A stretch of DNA of 64,000 nt from Phorcus lineatus (taxonomy: Eukaryota; Mollusca; Gastropoda; Trochida; Trochidae). The notes beneath the pieces are model-generated. The model searched no databases, was not told the DNA's origin, and saw only the letters and a program-made list of their open reading frames with translations. A program made the translations under genes and the position numbers. This document shows, one piece after another, positions 1 to 14,666 of this stretch. Within the stretch, counting starts at the first letter, position 1. Every line of letters starts with the position of its first letter. The DNA lies in assembly GCA_921293015.1 (NCBI GenBank), contig OV121093.1, positions 25,120,622 to 25,184,621 on the forward strand, in the 5' to 3' direction.

Positions 1-1640
1 TCATACAATAGGGACCATGGGAACCACGATACTGAAATATAATAGATCCAAGTTCCTAAAGGTTGAAAGATGCTAAGAGACGAATTTAAACATTAAAGCA
101 GTTGCATTTTTATAAACATATAGTTGTATATGAAGAATCCTGGCCTGTATGTCGCTGCTTCTCAGAGACATTGGAACTCGTTTTGATTCTTGGATAAAAA
201 GAAGGCAATTGTTTTAAACTTAACACCGTTACATTTCGGCGGAAAATCTTTCGAAAGTGTATCAATAATGTAGGCTGGTGAGCGCCAATAACTCAAGCAT
301 TAGTTAGGAGACTTGTTAAAGAACACAGAAGAAATATGTCGGTTGATAGTGTTTATAAGTCTCTGTGACCAGTATTGAAGTATACGGGACGGGTTATCGA
401 GGATGCTGCCTATATGTTGTCCACTGAAAACCCGCGCTTATGGTCAATGTGAATGAAGAACACCAAGGGACAAATCGCGCGTGTCTTCCTCACTCCCTTT
501 TGTAAACCTTGCTGCATTGAAACAAGCTCATAGGCAATCTCGAGCAGCATACTTTCTGTGGCACATCTAGTTCAGTCGCAATGCGCTATAGAAATTGGAA
601 CAATGAAGTGTTCGAAATGCATCAAGGCTTCAATTAGCCTGTGATTGGCATGAATAATGGTTTGCGGAGGAAGCTGAAATACTACTCTTTGCCCTTTCAG
701 GCGAGAATTGAAGTCTTTCTCGCTCAGATGGCAGCACATTATGTCATCGAAACTGATAGACCGACCCGTCAAAATTTCATTCGCAATCAAAGGGTCAGTT
801 CAAAAGTTTCGTTTCAAAATCAAAGGTTTTTATGAAAGAGATTTTTTTCTTATTAAGAACAGGCATTGTATATTCATTCAGCTTCCTTCTTGAAAGTTGT
901 ATTCATTGCCGCCACTAAAATCGAAAGCGGTTAAAACCGGTTTTATTCGTTTCTGCATTTCTCTTTTAAACGATCTTTAGTGAAAGTTAGGTGTTTTCAT
1001 AATGAACACAGTGGCGCTTGATTGATGATGGTAATTTCTCTTTATCGAGTAAATAGACTGTTTTATGAGAATGTGGGTGTTTATCAAATAATTATCCAAT
1101 TTTAGACGCAACGAATGATTTCCACATTAGGTAACGTTTTGAAAGAATACCTGTCATTCCCAACATATTGCACTTCATTGATTTGAAAGCAAATATCGAT
1201 TTGTAAATTACAGCTTAAAAGCCAGTTATTTCAAAATATTTATGTTTATTAATATTATACTCAACTACGCCCTTGCAATTATTTATCTTGCTTCTTTACA
1301 ACCAATGATTATTGTTCTAAACAGTCGTCAATGTCGTGTGAAATTTTACATCAGATATTCTAGCACGACATAAATATTACATCCAAACGTCACTGCTGTC
1401 GTTGGTTAACAGCTATAGCACAAAAAGATCAATTTTAATTGTTTCGTATGGCTAAGAAGCGATTGAAGATGTTTTCGGTAAAAATATCATTCAGAATACA
1501 TGAAAAGCAAAATTCAAACAAGATTAGGTTCCTGTAGGCATAGGAGGAAAACGTTGTTCGAATTTTGTTATTCATTTTTGCATGGAAAAAGGTTATCATT
1601 ATGCCACAAATGAGAGACAAAAATTAAAACGTCGCCATAT
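1..1640. other. Non-coding stretch, no gene recognised
   Basis: AT-rich sequence with only short open frames that lack protein-like composition, splice-site support or recognisable motifs. The part around 300-560 has slightly higher GC and could be decayed mobile DNA, but I cannot name it. Confidence 0.5.
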
Positions 1641-1900
1641 AGGTCATTTGAAATTGTTTGAGTCGCAATCTGCAGTTGCCCGACATTTGAACGTCCATCA
1701 GTGCACCTTATAAACCCCAATACAACACCAATTGAATAAACTCGTCGTGAACGTCATCGTCACAGCATAATATTACTTCAGAAAGGTTGCCAAGCAAACA
1801 TTGCTCGAATGGTACAAAGTATCTAGAACTGACTTTGACGCCACCTTGTGGACAGATGAAAAAGATATACAACAACAAAGTGATGTCAGCTAACTCTTTG
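1640..1900 (+). pseudogene. Possible decayed Tc1/mariner-like transposase fragment
   Basis: Around 1667-1701 the plus strand reads QSAVARHLNVHQ, which resembles the helix-turn-helix region of Tc1-like transposases (typically an 'evARhf.Vs.sTi' pattern). Stops and frame changes follow at once. A later stretch (about 1845) reads LWTDEK, faintly like a DDE-transposase segment. If real, this is an inactive relic. The match is short and from memory of the family pattern only, so chance is a serious alternative. Confidence 0.2.
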
Positions 1901-2112
1901 CCTATAAACATATGCATTCTCACTTTATAACCATTGAATTTCTATGATAGTTGTGCTCTAAGCATGGGGGAAATGGTTTTGCGTTTCTTTTCTGAGAGTG
2001 TATTTATATATATACTTCCAACGTGTCTAAGAAGCCTTAAAACTTAACTTAACTTAAAACTTAGAAGAATGTTAACTAAATGATTACCTATTGTGAATGG
2101 TTTTGTTTGGGT

Positions 2113-2129
<17 letters not shown>

Positions 2130-2143
<14 letters not shown>

Positions 2144-2345
2144 GGGGGCTGTTTCATCCTTGAGGTTTGCCACGATTTAACATAATCTTAAAGGCGAAGA
2201 GGGGGAGGGGGGGGGGCTGTTTCATCCTTGAGGTTTGCCACGATTTAACATAATCTTAAAGGCGAAGAGGGGGAGGGGGCTGTTTCATCCTTGAGGTTTG
2301 CCACGATTTAACATAATCTTAAAGGCGAAGAGGGGGAGGGGGGTT
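2130..2345. repeat. Poly-G tract plus 63-68-bp tandem repeat, three copies
   Basis: A run of about 20 G is followed by three copies of a unit starting CTGTTTCATCCTTGAGG at 2149, 2217 and 2280. Each copy ends in a G-rich block (GAGGGGGAGGGG), and the copies differ mainly in the length of that block. No coding potential is seen. Confidence 0.9.
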
Positions 2346-2530
2346 ACCCATACCGTTTCGTGACAAATAAATAAAGACAGAACATCTGAATATACTTGGT
2401 GTAATGTAGCTGCAGAACTGTAAGTTTGCATATTCATGGGGTTTTTTTCAACGATTTTATGCAATTTGACCATATTTAGCATTTCTCCTGTACTGTATTT
2501 CCGTTAAATTTCACGACTTTTATCATTTAA

Positions 2531-2568
2531 CGAGAAGAGACGAGACGAGACGAGACGAGACGAGACGA
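2531..2568. repeat. (GACGA)n microsatellite
   Basis: Five-base GAGAC/GACGA units are repeated about seven times. Confidence 0.9.
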
Positions 2569-2611
2569 AAAGCTGACATTTATATTTTTCTCCTTTAGAA
2601 ATATTGATTCA

Positions 2612-3704
2612 GTCCCATAAGACAGAATTCCCAAAAGACAGAATTCCCAAAAGACAGAATCAATATATTCAATATAATCAAAATAATTAACTGAGGAATG
2701 CTGACCACCCCTCATTAATCGATGAACTGACCCAACCCGCCTTATGTTCTAGTATCGACACAATCTGAATTAGGCTAGAATTTAGTCTATGAAATATTTT
2801 AATAATTTACTGTACCTTCATCCATCATATTTTTTTCGGGCTCCTAAATTGTGTATGCAGTCAAATCTAGACTTGCTGAATTAAGGCACAGCCTGTATTA
2901 AAGGCTTCCTATTATACAGTCATGAAGCAAAACTAGATTTGAATGAATGACTCCTAAAAGATATCAAGTGAAACACCATCCACTTCTACCATTTCTAGGC
3001 AACAAACTTCCTTGTTTTGAGAAAAAAATAAGATTAGTTTTATACAATATACATTGGTAACAGTTTGGACAATTAAGATTGACAAATTAAATACATTCTT
3101 ACTTGCTGGTGTCTTATTTCTACAACATTTGCTGAATCTCTTTATTTCATATCCTATCACTATTACAGGACATGCTACAAAATGTAGAGGATGTTTTTTT
3201 AAGTTAATGAAAAATTAACCGCACTGTTGACATAAATGATCTCTAAGTATAAGCATTATTTGATTATATATTTTCTATGACCGTCACCTCTGGACAGTGT
3301 AAATCTATCCAAATTTTGACCCCAAAGGCGATTTTATCAAAACTTTCAAGAATAATTGTTTTCTTCCTCAAATAACCCTTTATAACAAGTTATTTCAAAA
3401 AATCTTGATTGGGCAGAAAATGCTACCAATTTTGAAAATAACCCATATATGTGTTAACAGAGACCCTATGTGAATTGAATAAAATGGTGCTTCACGTTAT
3501 AAAGTTTGTCTTTATATTATTATCATTCATCGAGTGACAAAAAACAACTGTTGTATCTTAATGGGTCTTTTTGGAATTCTGTCTTTATCTATCTGGGCCG
3601 TTCCAATATTTCCAAAGGGTAGAGCCCATGTTACACATGATTAGTCAACCATGAAAAGTGTTGTTTTAAGCTTTCTGTCTTTTGGGAATTCTGTCTTTTG
3701 GGAC
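2612..3704. mobile_element. Non-autonomous element with 32-bp inverted ends
   Basis: Bases 2612-2643 (starting GTCCCATAAGACAG) are the reverse complement of 3673-3704 (ending TCTTTTGGGAC) with one mismatch over 32 bp. The ends are themselves built of a 16-bp direct repeat, CCCAAAAGACAGAATT, present about three times on the left and twice on the right, with a further partial copy near 3570. The interior is AT-rich and non-coding. This looks like a MITE or a fold-back-type element. No clear target-site duplication was identified. Confidence 0.55.
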
Positions 3705-4650
3705 GATACCGAAATATTCTTAAATAACTACGAGAGAAGGGTTAATATTTCAATTTTTAGATTAACACTCCAAAATCGTACAAAATAAAACCATTTAAGT
3801 ACATCGCGATCACATATATATGCACTTTAAGAATGGAAATATATATATGTTTTAATATGTAAGAGAACTGAGAACACGCGTTTCTTGTGTAGATTACATA
3901 TATAACCAAAACATTAAAATCTGATTTTTCTAAACGTTATTAGTATCGTTTTTGTAGCTTACATATATGTACAGTTTATTAAAAAAATTAACTTTACTGA
4001 AACCATTAATTCTTAGCATAGGCCTACGATCTAGCTGCTTAATATGTTTAAAATCGAAAGTTATTATTTCCATCATTTAAATCAAAATTCATTATATGTA
4101 GTATTATTATAGTGTATAACATCTCTATATTTGTTACTATTTATATGTAACGCATGTATTATTATGGTTGAGATTACCCCTGTAATTGATAATGAATTAA
4201 ACAACACCAGCCATGTGTCTGTAGGGCCTACTCATAATCAGTTTATATAATAGTCTATACATGTAATATTCGCAACCAATTAAAAATAGAAACAACAAAA
4301 TTAAATCCATTAAATACGTGTATGCTAGCCAAGCAAATTATGCGAATTTGTAACAGATTTAAATTATTCATCGAGGCGGGTGTTTGTCTAAGCAACACAG
4401 ATCATTTTCAACAACAATACTCATGTTTTGAAAAGTTTATTCGGAATAAGCAAGAACCATAAATATGGCAGTCGTAAATCTCCTATTGACAAATGAAGCA
4501 TTGAAAGAGGATGTGAAATAAGCCTTTTCCTGAGGCATATTTAGATTTTTACGATTTTATTGTTTGCGGCAGTTAACAAATAGACCAAAGAGGCTATTAA
4601 CTGTCAGTTCTTTGATAAGGTTAATGACAGATCGACAGAGCTTAATTAAT
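3705..4650. other. AT-rich non-coding flank upstream of LMAN1
   Basis: I see no open frame with coding character. The distal part is simply AT-rich; the last 150 bases before the LMAN1 start form the likely promoter and 5' UTR. Confidence 0.5.
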
Positions 4651-4658
4651 CACGTGAC
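4651..4658. promoter_or_regulatory. CACGTGAC E-box/CLEAR-like site upstream of LMAN1
   Basis: A palindromic CACGTG core followed by AC lies about 140 bases upstream of the LMAN1 start codon. Such sites are bound by bHLH-zip factors (USF, TFE families). Position and motif fit a promoter element, but one short motif proves nothing about use. Confidence 0.25.
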
Positions 4659-4799
4659 ATGATACATTACATAACACATGTAAGAAGCTATATGGTACAA
4701 AACTGCTAACTTTACAACACAACATACATTGCCTAAACAAGGGTTATCTTCTCATAAAATTAAAAGCTCCGCGAGAGGGCGCATTTGCAATCTGTCAAA

Positions 4800-4962
4800 A
4801 TGGCTGTCGACGGTAGAGTTTGTTGTGTTGTGCTCCTGTTTTGTGGAGTTTTCTTTACTTTTGCATCGGTACCAAAGAGGAAATTTGAATACAAGCTCAG
4901 TTTCAAAGGCCCCCATCTAGTCCAGCAGGATCAGAACGTGCCTTTTTGGGAACATGGCGGAT
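4800..4962 (+). CDS. LMAN1: LMAN1 exon 1: signal peptide and start of lectin domain
   Basis: Encodes residues 1-54. A hydrophobic core (VCCVVLLFCGVFFTF) fits a cleaved signal peptide ending near residue 23. It is followed by FEYKLSFKGPHL and VPFWEHGG, hallmarks of the ERGIC-53 lectin N-terminus. The donor is a strong GTAAGT at 4963; the exon ends in phase 1. Confidence 0.95.
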
Positions 4963-7900
4963 GTAAGTATTTAAAGTTGCTAGCATATGCGGCAGGTTTT
5001 GGTTGGACGGTTTGTACACGTGTATCTCTGAGAGGTGCCATATGGTTTGTTTACACCAAAGTTTTTGTGACTTTTTCAATTAAGATTTGTAATTAAAGTG
5101 TGCAATGACCACAAATTTGAAGATCGCAGTGTTGATTTGCACATTAAACTGTCGTTGAAATTAACCACCTGTAGAAAATAACATCAATTTCTTTTTAGAA
5201 TAATGTCCCCTCTGCTGCATGGGAGATAGTCGCTGTCACTAAATAAACAACAGCATAATTGAACTTTCACTTTGATTTTTCGTGTGATCGTTATTCAGTG
5301 AATGATGTTATTTACCAAAAGATAACTCGGTTTTCAAAAGCAAAACTTTTTACAATTACAATTGACACCAATTGTTTGTCTGATTATGATAAAAATTAGA
5401 ACTTTTTTGCTATATTACTGTTCGTCATTATCAAAATTTTTTCTCCTCTATAGTGTTTTAATTGAAGAAATTTCAGATTTAAAAAATCAGATTATAAAAT
5501 GAATCCACTGATCAAATGCTTCAGTCACACTTTTATCTTTATCATTAAGATAGATAAACATTGTTGATCTGCTGATGAAGGACAATGTTAGTAGTGAAGC
5601 TATTCGTCTGCAAAAACTTACAATTGTTAAGTTTGGGGATGGCAATGCATTGGTATATCTATGGAATTTTTTGTCTGTTGTCAAGAACAGTCAAATGGGG
5701 GGATTTTTTTGTGGAAACAAAATTCAAGGTGACATTCCAGTATGTTATTAGTACATGATTATAACATAACCAAGTTGAAAACATTACTGAAAGTAGCATT
5801 TTTTGTTGATTTAGATTTGACAACTATATGCTTTTTTGTATAATGTTGTTAAATTAGTAAAAGTTCTGTGTCATTTCTCCTAAAACAATTAGGTCCAATA
5901 GGTCAGTCTATTTCAATGCTCATCCACTCAACACATACATTTTTTAAAATGGGACAGGTTAACTTAATGCATCTAAATGAGATCAATGCTTGAATGGCTT
6001 CACAGTACTGAGTTTTGTGATTGATCAAATACATCATTTCTTGCTTGTGTTGTTCTGGTATGTTAGAGATGTTTGCAGGGTATATGCACAGCTGTGTCGA
6101 TCTAGGTGTAAACTAAGCTTTTATATATTGATTGACACTTGATTAGAAGAATTAATATATATTCCTGGTTCCTGATTGCATTAGTGATTGTACATGAGAA
6201 TGTTAAAATCTGTTGATTAATTCAGTAAGTTTTACACATGTCACATCAGAAGCATCTTACGGTATGTATAATGAAATGCCAAGGGAGATAATTGACACTC
6301 CGTGAACCTGCTGAATCAGCAAGTGAATCATTTGAAGTGCCCAGTTTTAAGGAATCAAAACTTCCAAAAAAGGAAACAAACAGACGGTCAAGCAAAAAGG
6401 ATGAGCAAATTTCCCGAGGATTCCCTTTAAGAACAACCCTTGATGTATTGATGCATAAATGCTCATGATTGTGATTGTATGTTATAATAAAACACGACTG
6501 TAGAGCATTATGAGCAACGCTATTTATAGACTCCGTTTCCTCAGCCAGAAGTCGATATTCAGAACTGGTGTTACTCAGTCTGTTGATAAAAGCCACTGTT
6601 ACGACATTCTTCACTTGTGACATCAAAGTGGTTCACAGTGGTAACAGCATGCAGATTTTGTCTCTTGATCTCTTCTGCAGCCTTCTTTGTAAGGCAGTTA
6701 ATTGAGGACCTTGACCTTCTGCAAATGATAATGTCCTAAAAATGGTGTTATCCTTGTAACAATTTATTTAGGAAGTGTTTCATAATAAATAAAAGCAATA
6801 AGAAATGATGAAAACGGCATTATCATATGCCGATGAAAACTGTGGAAAATGTTATAGTAGACCATTTAGAAAATAATATATTAATTTGGCTTATCTCCCT
6901 TGCATTACATAGGCATGTCTGGCTTCTAAATCAGCATTTAAAAGCACCTTTGTTTGGAGAGCCTGTAAAACTATAAAATCAATTGTGAATGTTTCAGCTG
7001 CCCTGGCTTCTGATGAAATGATCAGGTTAACACCATCACTGAGAAGCAAGAAAGGTAAACATTGTGAATTCGAAGGGCAATGCATTTTGACTTAGTGAAG
7101 AACCTGATTTGCTGACGTTGAAAAGATGATTAACACTGTTACTTCCTGTGGTCAACAAGTGAGCAGAGCCAATATCTAAGGTTACCAGTGATTGTTGAAT
7201 GAGATTATAAAGCTTTTGACTTAACCATAACATATGAATGAATATTGAACTTGAATATCAAGTTACATTTGAAATGAGTTATTTGTTTGTCATCACCTTC
7301 ATGAAAATGTAAATGATTCTACTACCAGGATACGTGTGGTCTAAGAACCCAACTGAGTACGAGAACTGGGAGATCGAGGTGGCGGTGAGGGTATCCGGCA
7401 GAGGGCGTATTGGTGCTGACGGTATGGTGAGTAGTCACGTTAGCCCTCACAGTATGCACTCCAAAACAGTTGGCTTATGTAAAACATTTTATAAGGTACA
7501 TATGAATTATTCATTTTACAGCAGCTGAGATTTGATGGCAAATCAAAAGAATTGTGATGGATTATGGTTGTGTTTTGTTCAACAGACAAGGAGAAACCAG
7601 GATCATAGTTGGTAGATATATATTGAGGCCTGAAAGCAAAGAATTTTGAAATATTGAGGGTTGTATTGTTCTGTATTGTATTGAATGTTCTGTAATATGT
7701 GTGTCTCTGTCAGGCCATCTGGTACACAAAGGACAAGGGAGTGGAGGGCGATGTGTTCGGCAGCAATGACAAGTGGGATGGTCTCGGTGTCTTCCTCGAC
7801 TCTTTCGATAACGATGGACAGGTGAACTGAGCCTTCTATGTCTCTCTAAACTTTATAACTCAGACAGCGCTCTGCCCTGCCATGCCAAGTGTATTGCTTC

Positions 7901-10900
7901 AGGAATTATCACAGAGACAATACTTTCACCAATGCACGTACAAGTTGTTTATGTTGATGCAGCTACAGTTCAGAATATATTATCAATTTACATTATTATT
8001 TTGACCATAGATGTAATACACAGTGTAATACTTGATAAACCACAGAGTCAATGGCTCTATATTGATATTCTGTTGAGGGAGGAAGTTTATTTCAACCCCA
8101 ACTTTGACTCTGTATTCATCGTACTGAAGCAGAAAAGTAATCCAGGACTGTCGATAGGCATGGATAAACATTCAATGCTTTGCTTAGCTGATTTGGTATA
8201 AGAACAAATGTTAACATGTAAGTCATCGTTGTGACCTTCATGAGATTTGTTAGCAAATGGAATGTTTTTATTTTGGTTCCTGTCATCATTTAAAGCTTGT
8301 TTCTCCTTGCAGCAAAACAACCCCTATATAATGGCTGTGACCAACGATGGAACCCTCAACTACAACCATCAGAAGTATGTATCAGAATGTGAACAAACAT
8401 CTTGTAATCTAGAGGATAATCACTTGCCTCCTGTTATTGGAATGGATTTTTCACTACTTATTTGTAGCTGAGTGCAGTACTGTCCAGTTATAATTCCACT
8501 CCCTTCATCTCAAAGAAGTGGCATTCTCCCTGCTAGGATACTGCTTGCTCTAATGCTTAAATATCCTGAAAAGGGACCGTCAAGCAAGTCCAGCTGTTCC
8601 AGGAGTATTTCTATGTGAAGTTAGCACATTAACATCAATAGAATTATGAACTGTAGACAAACTTTTAACTGCTGTTTTTTGCAGTGACGGACAGAACCAG
8701 ATGCTCGGTGGATGTTTGCGAGACTTCAGAAACAAGCCCTTTCCCGTCCGCCTCAAGATAGAGTACTACAACAAGGCTATCACAGTAAGTCTCTGAACAG
8801 TGAATACTAATTACAATGGTGTACATCCCTCAACCTCAGGTAGAAGGTGGAGGACGGAAACTATCTACAGAAAAATGTACTCTTCCTCAGACCAGATTAT
8901 TTCTCGCTACTTTTTAGCTCATCAGGTCTGAAAGACCCGATGGGCTTATGGCATGGCAAGGCGTCCGGCGTCCGTCCATCCGTCCGTCCGTCCGTAAACT
9001 TTTCACTTTTTCGACTTCTTCTCCAGAACCAATGACTCTAGAGAGCTGAAATTTTATGTGCATACTCCTTGGCAAATGGGGATTCTAAATTGTAGATTTC
9101 GTGACCCCATGACCCCAAATGGGGTCACAAGGGTCAAAACATGAAAAACCTATTTTCATCTTCTTCTCCAGTTCCAAAAGTTCCAGAGAGCTGAATAGTT
9201 GTGTGTAGACTCCTTGGGCACTGGAGATTCTAAATTGTAGATTTTGTGACCCCATGACCTCAAATGAGGTCACAGGGGTCAAAACATGAAAAACCTATTT
9301 TCATCTTCTTCTCCAGTTCCAAAAGGTCCAGAGAGCTGAATAGTTGTGTGTAGACTCCTTGGGCACTGGAGATTCTAAATTGTAGGTTTGGTGACCCCAT
9401 GACCCCAAATGGGGTCACAGAGGTCAAAACCTGAAAAACCTAATTTCATCTTCTTCTCCAGTTCCAAAAGGTCTAGAGAGCTGAAAAGGTGTGTGTAGAC
9501 TCCTTGGCCAACGGGGATTCTAAATTGTAGGTTTGGTGACCCCATGACCCCAAATGGGGTCACAGGGGTCAAAACCTAAAAAACCTAATTTAATCTTTTT
9601 CCCTAGTTCCAAAAGGTCTAGAGAGCTGAAAAGGTGTGTGTAGACTCCTTGGCCAACAGGGATTCTAAATTGTAGGTTTGGTGACCCAATGACCCCAAAT
9701 GGGGTCACAGGGGTCAAAACCTAAAAAAACTAATTTCATCTTTTTCCCTAGTTCCAAAAAGTCCAGAGAGTTGAAAAGTTGTGTGTAGACTCCTTGGGCA
9801 CTGGAGATTCTAAATTGTAGATTTTGTGACCCCATGACCCCAAATGAGGTCACAGGGGTCAAAACATGAAAAACCTATTTTCATCTTCTTCTCCAGTTCC
9901 AAAAGGTCCAGAGAGCTGAATAGTTGTGTGTAGACTCCTTGGGCACTGGAGATTCTAAATTGTAGGTTTGGTGACCCCATGACCCCAAATGGGGTCACAG
10001 GGATCAAAACCTGAAAAACCTAATTTAATCTTTTTCCCTAGTTCCAAAAGGTCTAGAGAGCTGAAATTGTGTGAAGACTCCTTGGACACTGGGGATTCTA
10101 AATTGTAGGTTTGGTGACCACTTGACCCCAAATGGGGTTACAGGGGTCAAAACCTTAAAATCCTACTTTCATCTTCTTCTCCAGTTCCAAAAGGTCTTGA
10201 TAGCTTAATAGTTGTGTGTAGACTCCTTGGACAATGGGGATTCTGAATTGTAGGTTCGGTGACCCCTTGACCCCAAATGGGCAATGGGCCTTTTTTATTT
10301 GATTGTGAATAACTCGGACGTTGGGACAGGCTATCTTTCCTACACTGCACATGACCTCATGGTCTAAACCACAACACCTATTTCTATCAAAAGTCTGATG
10401 AGCTACAGAGCCCATGGCTCTATTTTTGACTTAATGTCTCCGTGTCTTATCTGAGATAAATCTTTCAGAGTTTCTGTGCTCTTCAGCCTGAAGGTTTTCA
10501 TTGTGATGTGATTGAATCAAAGTGAGAAGTCTTACAATCTATTGTTTTTATCTTGAAATCTAGACTGATAGTTAAAGGAAAGAGATGAGCATTTTCCGAG
10601 AACCTATCAGGGGCACAGATTAAATCATTACTCCTTCAAAATGATGCTTTTGTGATTTGAGGTTTGATAGTTTTCAAAATGAATTGATTTGCTGCTCCGC
10701 CTAGTTTCACTCTGATGTGTGTCGTTATTTCAGATCCACATCAACAATGGACTGAGACAGGACACTTCTGATTATGAGATGTGTATGAGAGTTGAAAACA
10801 TTAACCTGCCCCGCGCTGGATACTTTGGAGTCTCCGCAGCCACAGGCGGTCTTGCTGGTAAGGGCAGATAATCCACTATTTGTTGAACACTCATCTCCCC

Positions 10901-13900
10901 AAGATAGTAACTAAACTGTTATGTCAAGTTTTTGTCACAATATAAGGTTTGTAACATCAACCATCATCAGGTGCTTGTCTGTTGACAGAGGTAATTAATT
11001 TGATTGGAAATTTGTATATATGAATCTTGTTTTTCAAAATTACGCTCCAATGAGCTCCAACATTCCCATATTGAAAATTGTTACATTGTATGATATGTTG
11101 TATGTATAATGCTGTCACCTATTAGAATACAGAATCAGTTTATCTACATGTTCCTCCATCACGTATCCCCTGTGTATCTATATTGTATCTATATGTGATA
11201 ATATTTTGTTCTCAGATGACCATGACGTGCTAAGCTTCCTCACACACTCACTCCTCCCGCCCGTGGATCAGGCCGGCGCTACAGTGAGTCCGGTTTACTC
11301 TAACTGACCTATAAAGTTCTTACTTGTGTGTCAACCTTTCATACACACTTTACTAAGCCTGTGTACATTCAGCTATTATTTGCAAATATCCTTCGGCCCC
11401 AATGACACATGTTAATGTCATAACTTTTTCAGTTTCGTACAACCCATAGACTTTGCTATGCTCTGTTTCCTTAACTTTTCATTTTAATATACAGATATAA
11501 GTATATGAAAAATATATTTTCCCAGGCATGTATTACGTCTGTACAAGTATATCAATGCCTCCTGTCATTTGTTGTTGTAAAACTAACAGGTTCCTGGATA
11601 CTTGGTTCAAGAGCCTTAATGAAACCTGTTTAGAATTCTGTTACAATACTGTTTATACATGTGCTCTATCCTTTCAAGAAAAAAGTATTTTTGCAACAAG
11701 CAAATAAAATTTGTTTGTAAGTGATTGTAACATGGGGAATACAAATAATGATGCAGTTACTGTTATTAAATTGTACAGCAGCAATAAATATCTGGTTAAA
11801 TAATAAAGTGATGTTTTATAAAGTAGTGTAGAGGTAACGAGGGAGTGTTTCTGTGTTCAGGGCCAGGTGTCGGAGGAGGAGCGCCAGAAGTTTGAGCGGG
11901 AGTTCGAGGAGTACTACAAGGAGCTGGAGAAGGCCAAGGAGGAGTAAGCTCATTCTCTCGTCTCTCTCAGCTAGACGACTTGTTCTCTAGACCTACACTA
12001 GTGCCAGTGCTCATAAATGTTCTTCTTCTTCACTTGTGGCGTTTATTCAAGTATTTGCCCAGTTGAATACTTGTGTTGATCAATAAAATATAAATTGATG
12101 AAAAGAGCTAGTTTTTGCAATATTGATATGATTGACCAGTCTCTTAGATGATTTGTTCTTCAGTTTCCAGAAACAGCACCCGGACAAAGCTAAGCAGGAT
12201 CCTTATGATATTGAAGGAGAAAACTGGGTAAATTTGATGATTAAACTTTTGACGAATCGAGTTTGTGATCATGCTTGATTGACTTATGATCGCTATCCAA
12301 TTTTACTAATTGTTTACATTTATTTTAATCTAAAGACACGTTTTCCCTTTTACCTTTCAAAAACATGCTATTCAAATTTATATTGAAATGATTTTTAACT
12401 TAAAGTTTTCACATTATGAAACCCTAAGAATTATTCAAAATGCTAGAAAGCTATGTTCTATTTGTGAATATATTCGTGTTTTCTCTCTACAGTTTGAGAG
12501 TCAAAACGAGCGAGAAATGAAGCAGATATTTGATGGTCAGACCAACATCCACATAACCCTGAAGGACTTGAACCGCAAACTTGACGAACTGATTGGGAGA
12601 CAGGAGCTGGTCCTGTCCAAGCTGAGCATGGCTCCCCAGGGTTCAGTCGGCCAGCAGGTGCCCCCTGCCCAAGGTTCCCCTCAGGTACATCCAGGTTCAA
12701 TTGGGGTCTTTAAGTAAATTGATACTTTGATAGTCACATAGACGTCATCCACCTCTCTATGTTTAGCAGTGCTCTACACTGTCAGCTGCTACTGTTTGAT
12801 GTTTAATCAAGTTCATTTGCTTTAATGAATGTAACCATATGGGGATGCACTTATTCATCCACTTCAAGACCTAGGCTTAATTGAGATTGATGTCCTCATT
12901 TTGAATGTAGGTTTATAGTAGTTCTTGCTAATATAATAACACCTTTACTTATTTTTTTAGATTTCCTTACCTTTTATGTATATTGGGTTTATGTTACATT
13001 ATATTTCTTTTACAGGGTCAAATATACATTGACACAATGAAAAGACATGAAGTTGATAGAGTTTTTAACAATCAAAACGACCTGATAGCTCAAATGAGAG
13101 ATTTAAGGTGAGTTAATGCTTCATTTCAGTGATATTTGAAAATGTTGTCCTTATTTCACCATGGTTTACAAAATCCACTTACAAGTTTCATTGCAACAGC
13201 TTTGGTGTGCATTCTTTCTCCTTGGGAACATACAATTAAAACAGTTCAAGTTGTAACACTCATCTATCTTCTTCTCTAATTCTAATCGTCTTTCAGAGTT
13301 AGGATTGAGTGTCCTTTTCTGACACAATGTTCTAGCAACTCTGGAATTTGTGATTTCTGATGGATGAAGCGTAGCATGAGAATAAAGTTAGTGTGTGGTT
13401 GAAGTGTAGCATGAGAAGAAGTTAGTGTGTGGTTGAAGCGTAGCTTGAGAAGAAAGTTAGTGTGTGGTTTAAGCGTAGCATGAGAAGAAGTTAGTGTGTG
13501 GTTGAAACGTAGCATGAGAAGAAGTTAGTGTATGTGGCAGACGTCAATGAGCATGTTGGTGTTGCAGGGCGGTGGTGAATGATGTCCAGCAGAGGGCTCA
13601 GACCATCCAGTCGGCCGGCGGTCAGCAGCAGGGAGGGGGCATGGCAGACCAGCTGGTGCTTCACGAACTCCGGGATAACCTCAACAATGCTAGGAACGAT
13701 ATAGCCAAGTTGCTAACACGGCCACAGGTCAGACCCTTACAAATGTTATTCAGTATATATATGTTTTATGCTGATTATTTCATGGCATTTTCAGTCAAGC
13801 GATTCTAAACACTCTTAAAAATCCATTATTGTCCTAAATTTGTCAGTTAGTGTTTTATTTACATTTTAATGATGATCAGAAATGGTCAGCTTCTCTTCTT

Positions 13901-14635
13901 GTATAGTGGTAAAACAATATATCATCCAAATGCTGTTCCAAAGGACAGTGTTTTGACAGATTTTGAACCGTGCCCTACCATCTGCAATACATGGTATCAA
14001 CTGTTTTACATCATGTAATGACATCCCAATGCTGTGAGTTCATAAGATTGATTATTTCACAATACATTACATCATGGCATTGGGAGTTTAAGCCCAGTGC
14101 AGTTTTCCTAGATGCAAATCTTTCCTGGATTTGGATGATAAATAGAATCTCACCCTAATGTCTTTTGATATCAATATATCAACACTGGTTGATAAAAGTA
14201 AATGTCGACACTTGTTGATAAAAGTAAAGGTATGCCCAACAAACCTTTAATATTCGCAATTTTAATCAACTCAATAAGACTTATTAGATATCAGACGATA
14301 TTTTGGTGAGATTCTCTAGATACAAACTTTTAGCGTAAGATTTTAATAGGATTGTTTCTCTCTTATTTATTAGTTTGTACAATATTAGAAAAATTGTCCT
14401 GATTTAACTTGCCGTGTTTTCTAATGTCTTCTTGTTGATAAAACTCGGGATGTGAGATAAAGAAGTCCTGCCAGGGAGTTATATAAAGCACCTGCTGCTT
14501 GTGTGTTGACTGTAGGCTGCAGCCGGCTGTCCACCAGTAGCGTCATCGAGCTGCCTCACTCCTCTAGTCTTCTTCTTAGCCATAGCAGCACAGTTTGTTT
14601 TAATGGGAGGATATATGGTTTATAAGTGAGTATAC

Positions 14636-14666
<31 letters not shown>

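Noticed and set aside
9085-10415. Series of 65-codon minus-strand frames
   Set aside because: Spaced at 145 or 290 bp; they are the core repeats of the intron element.
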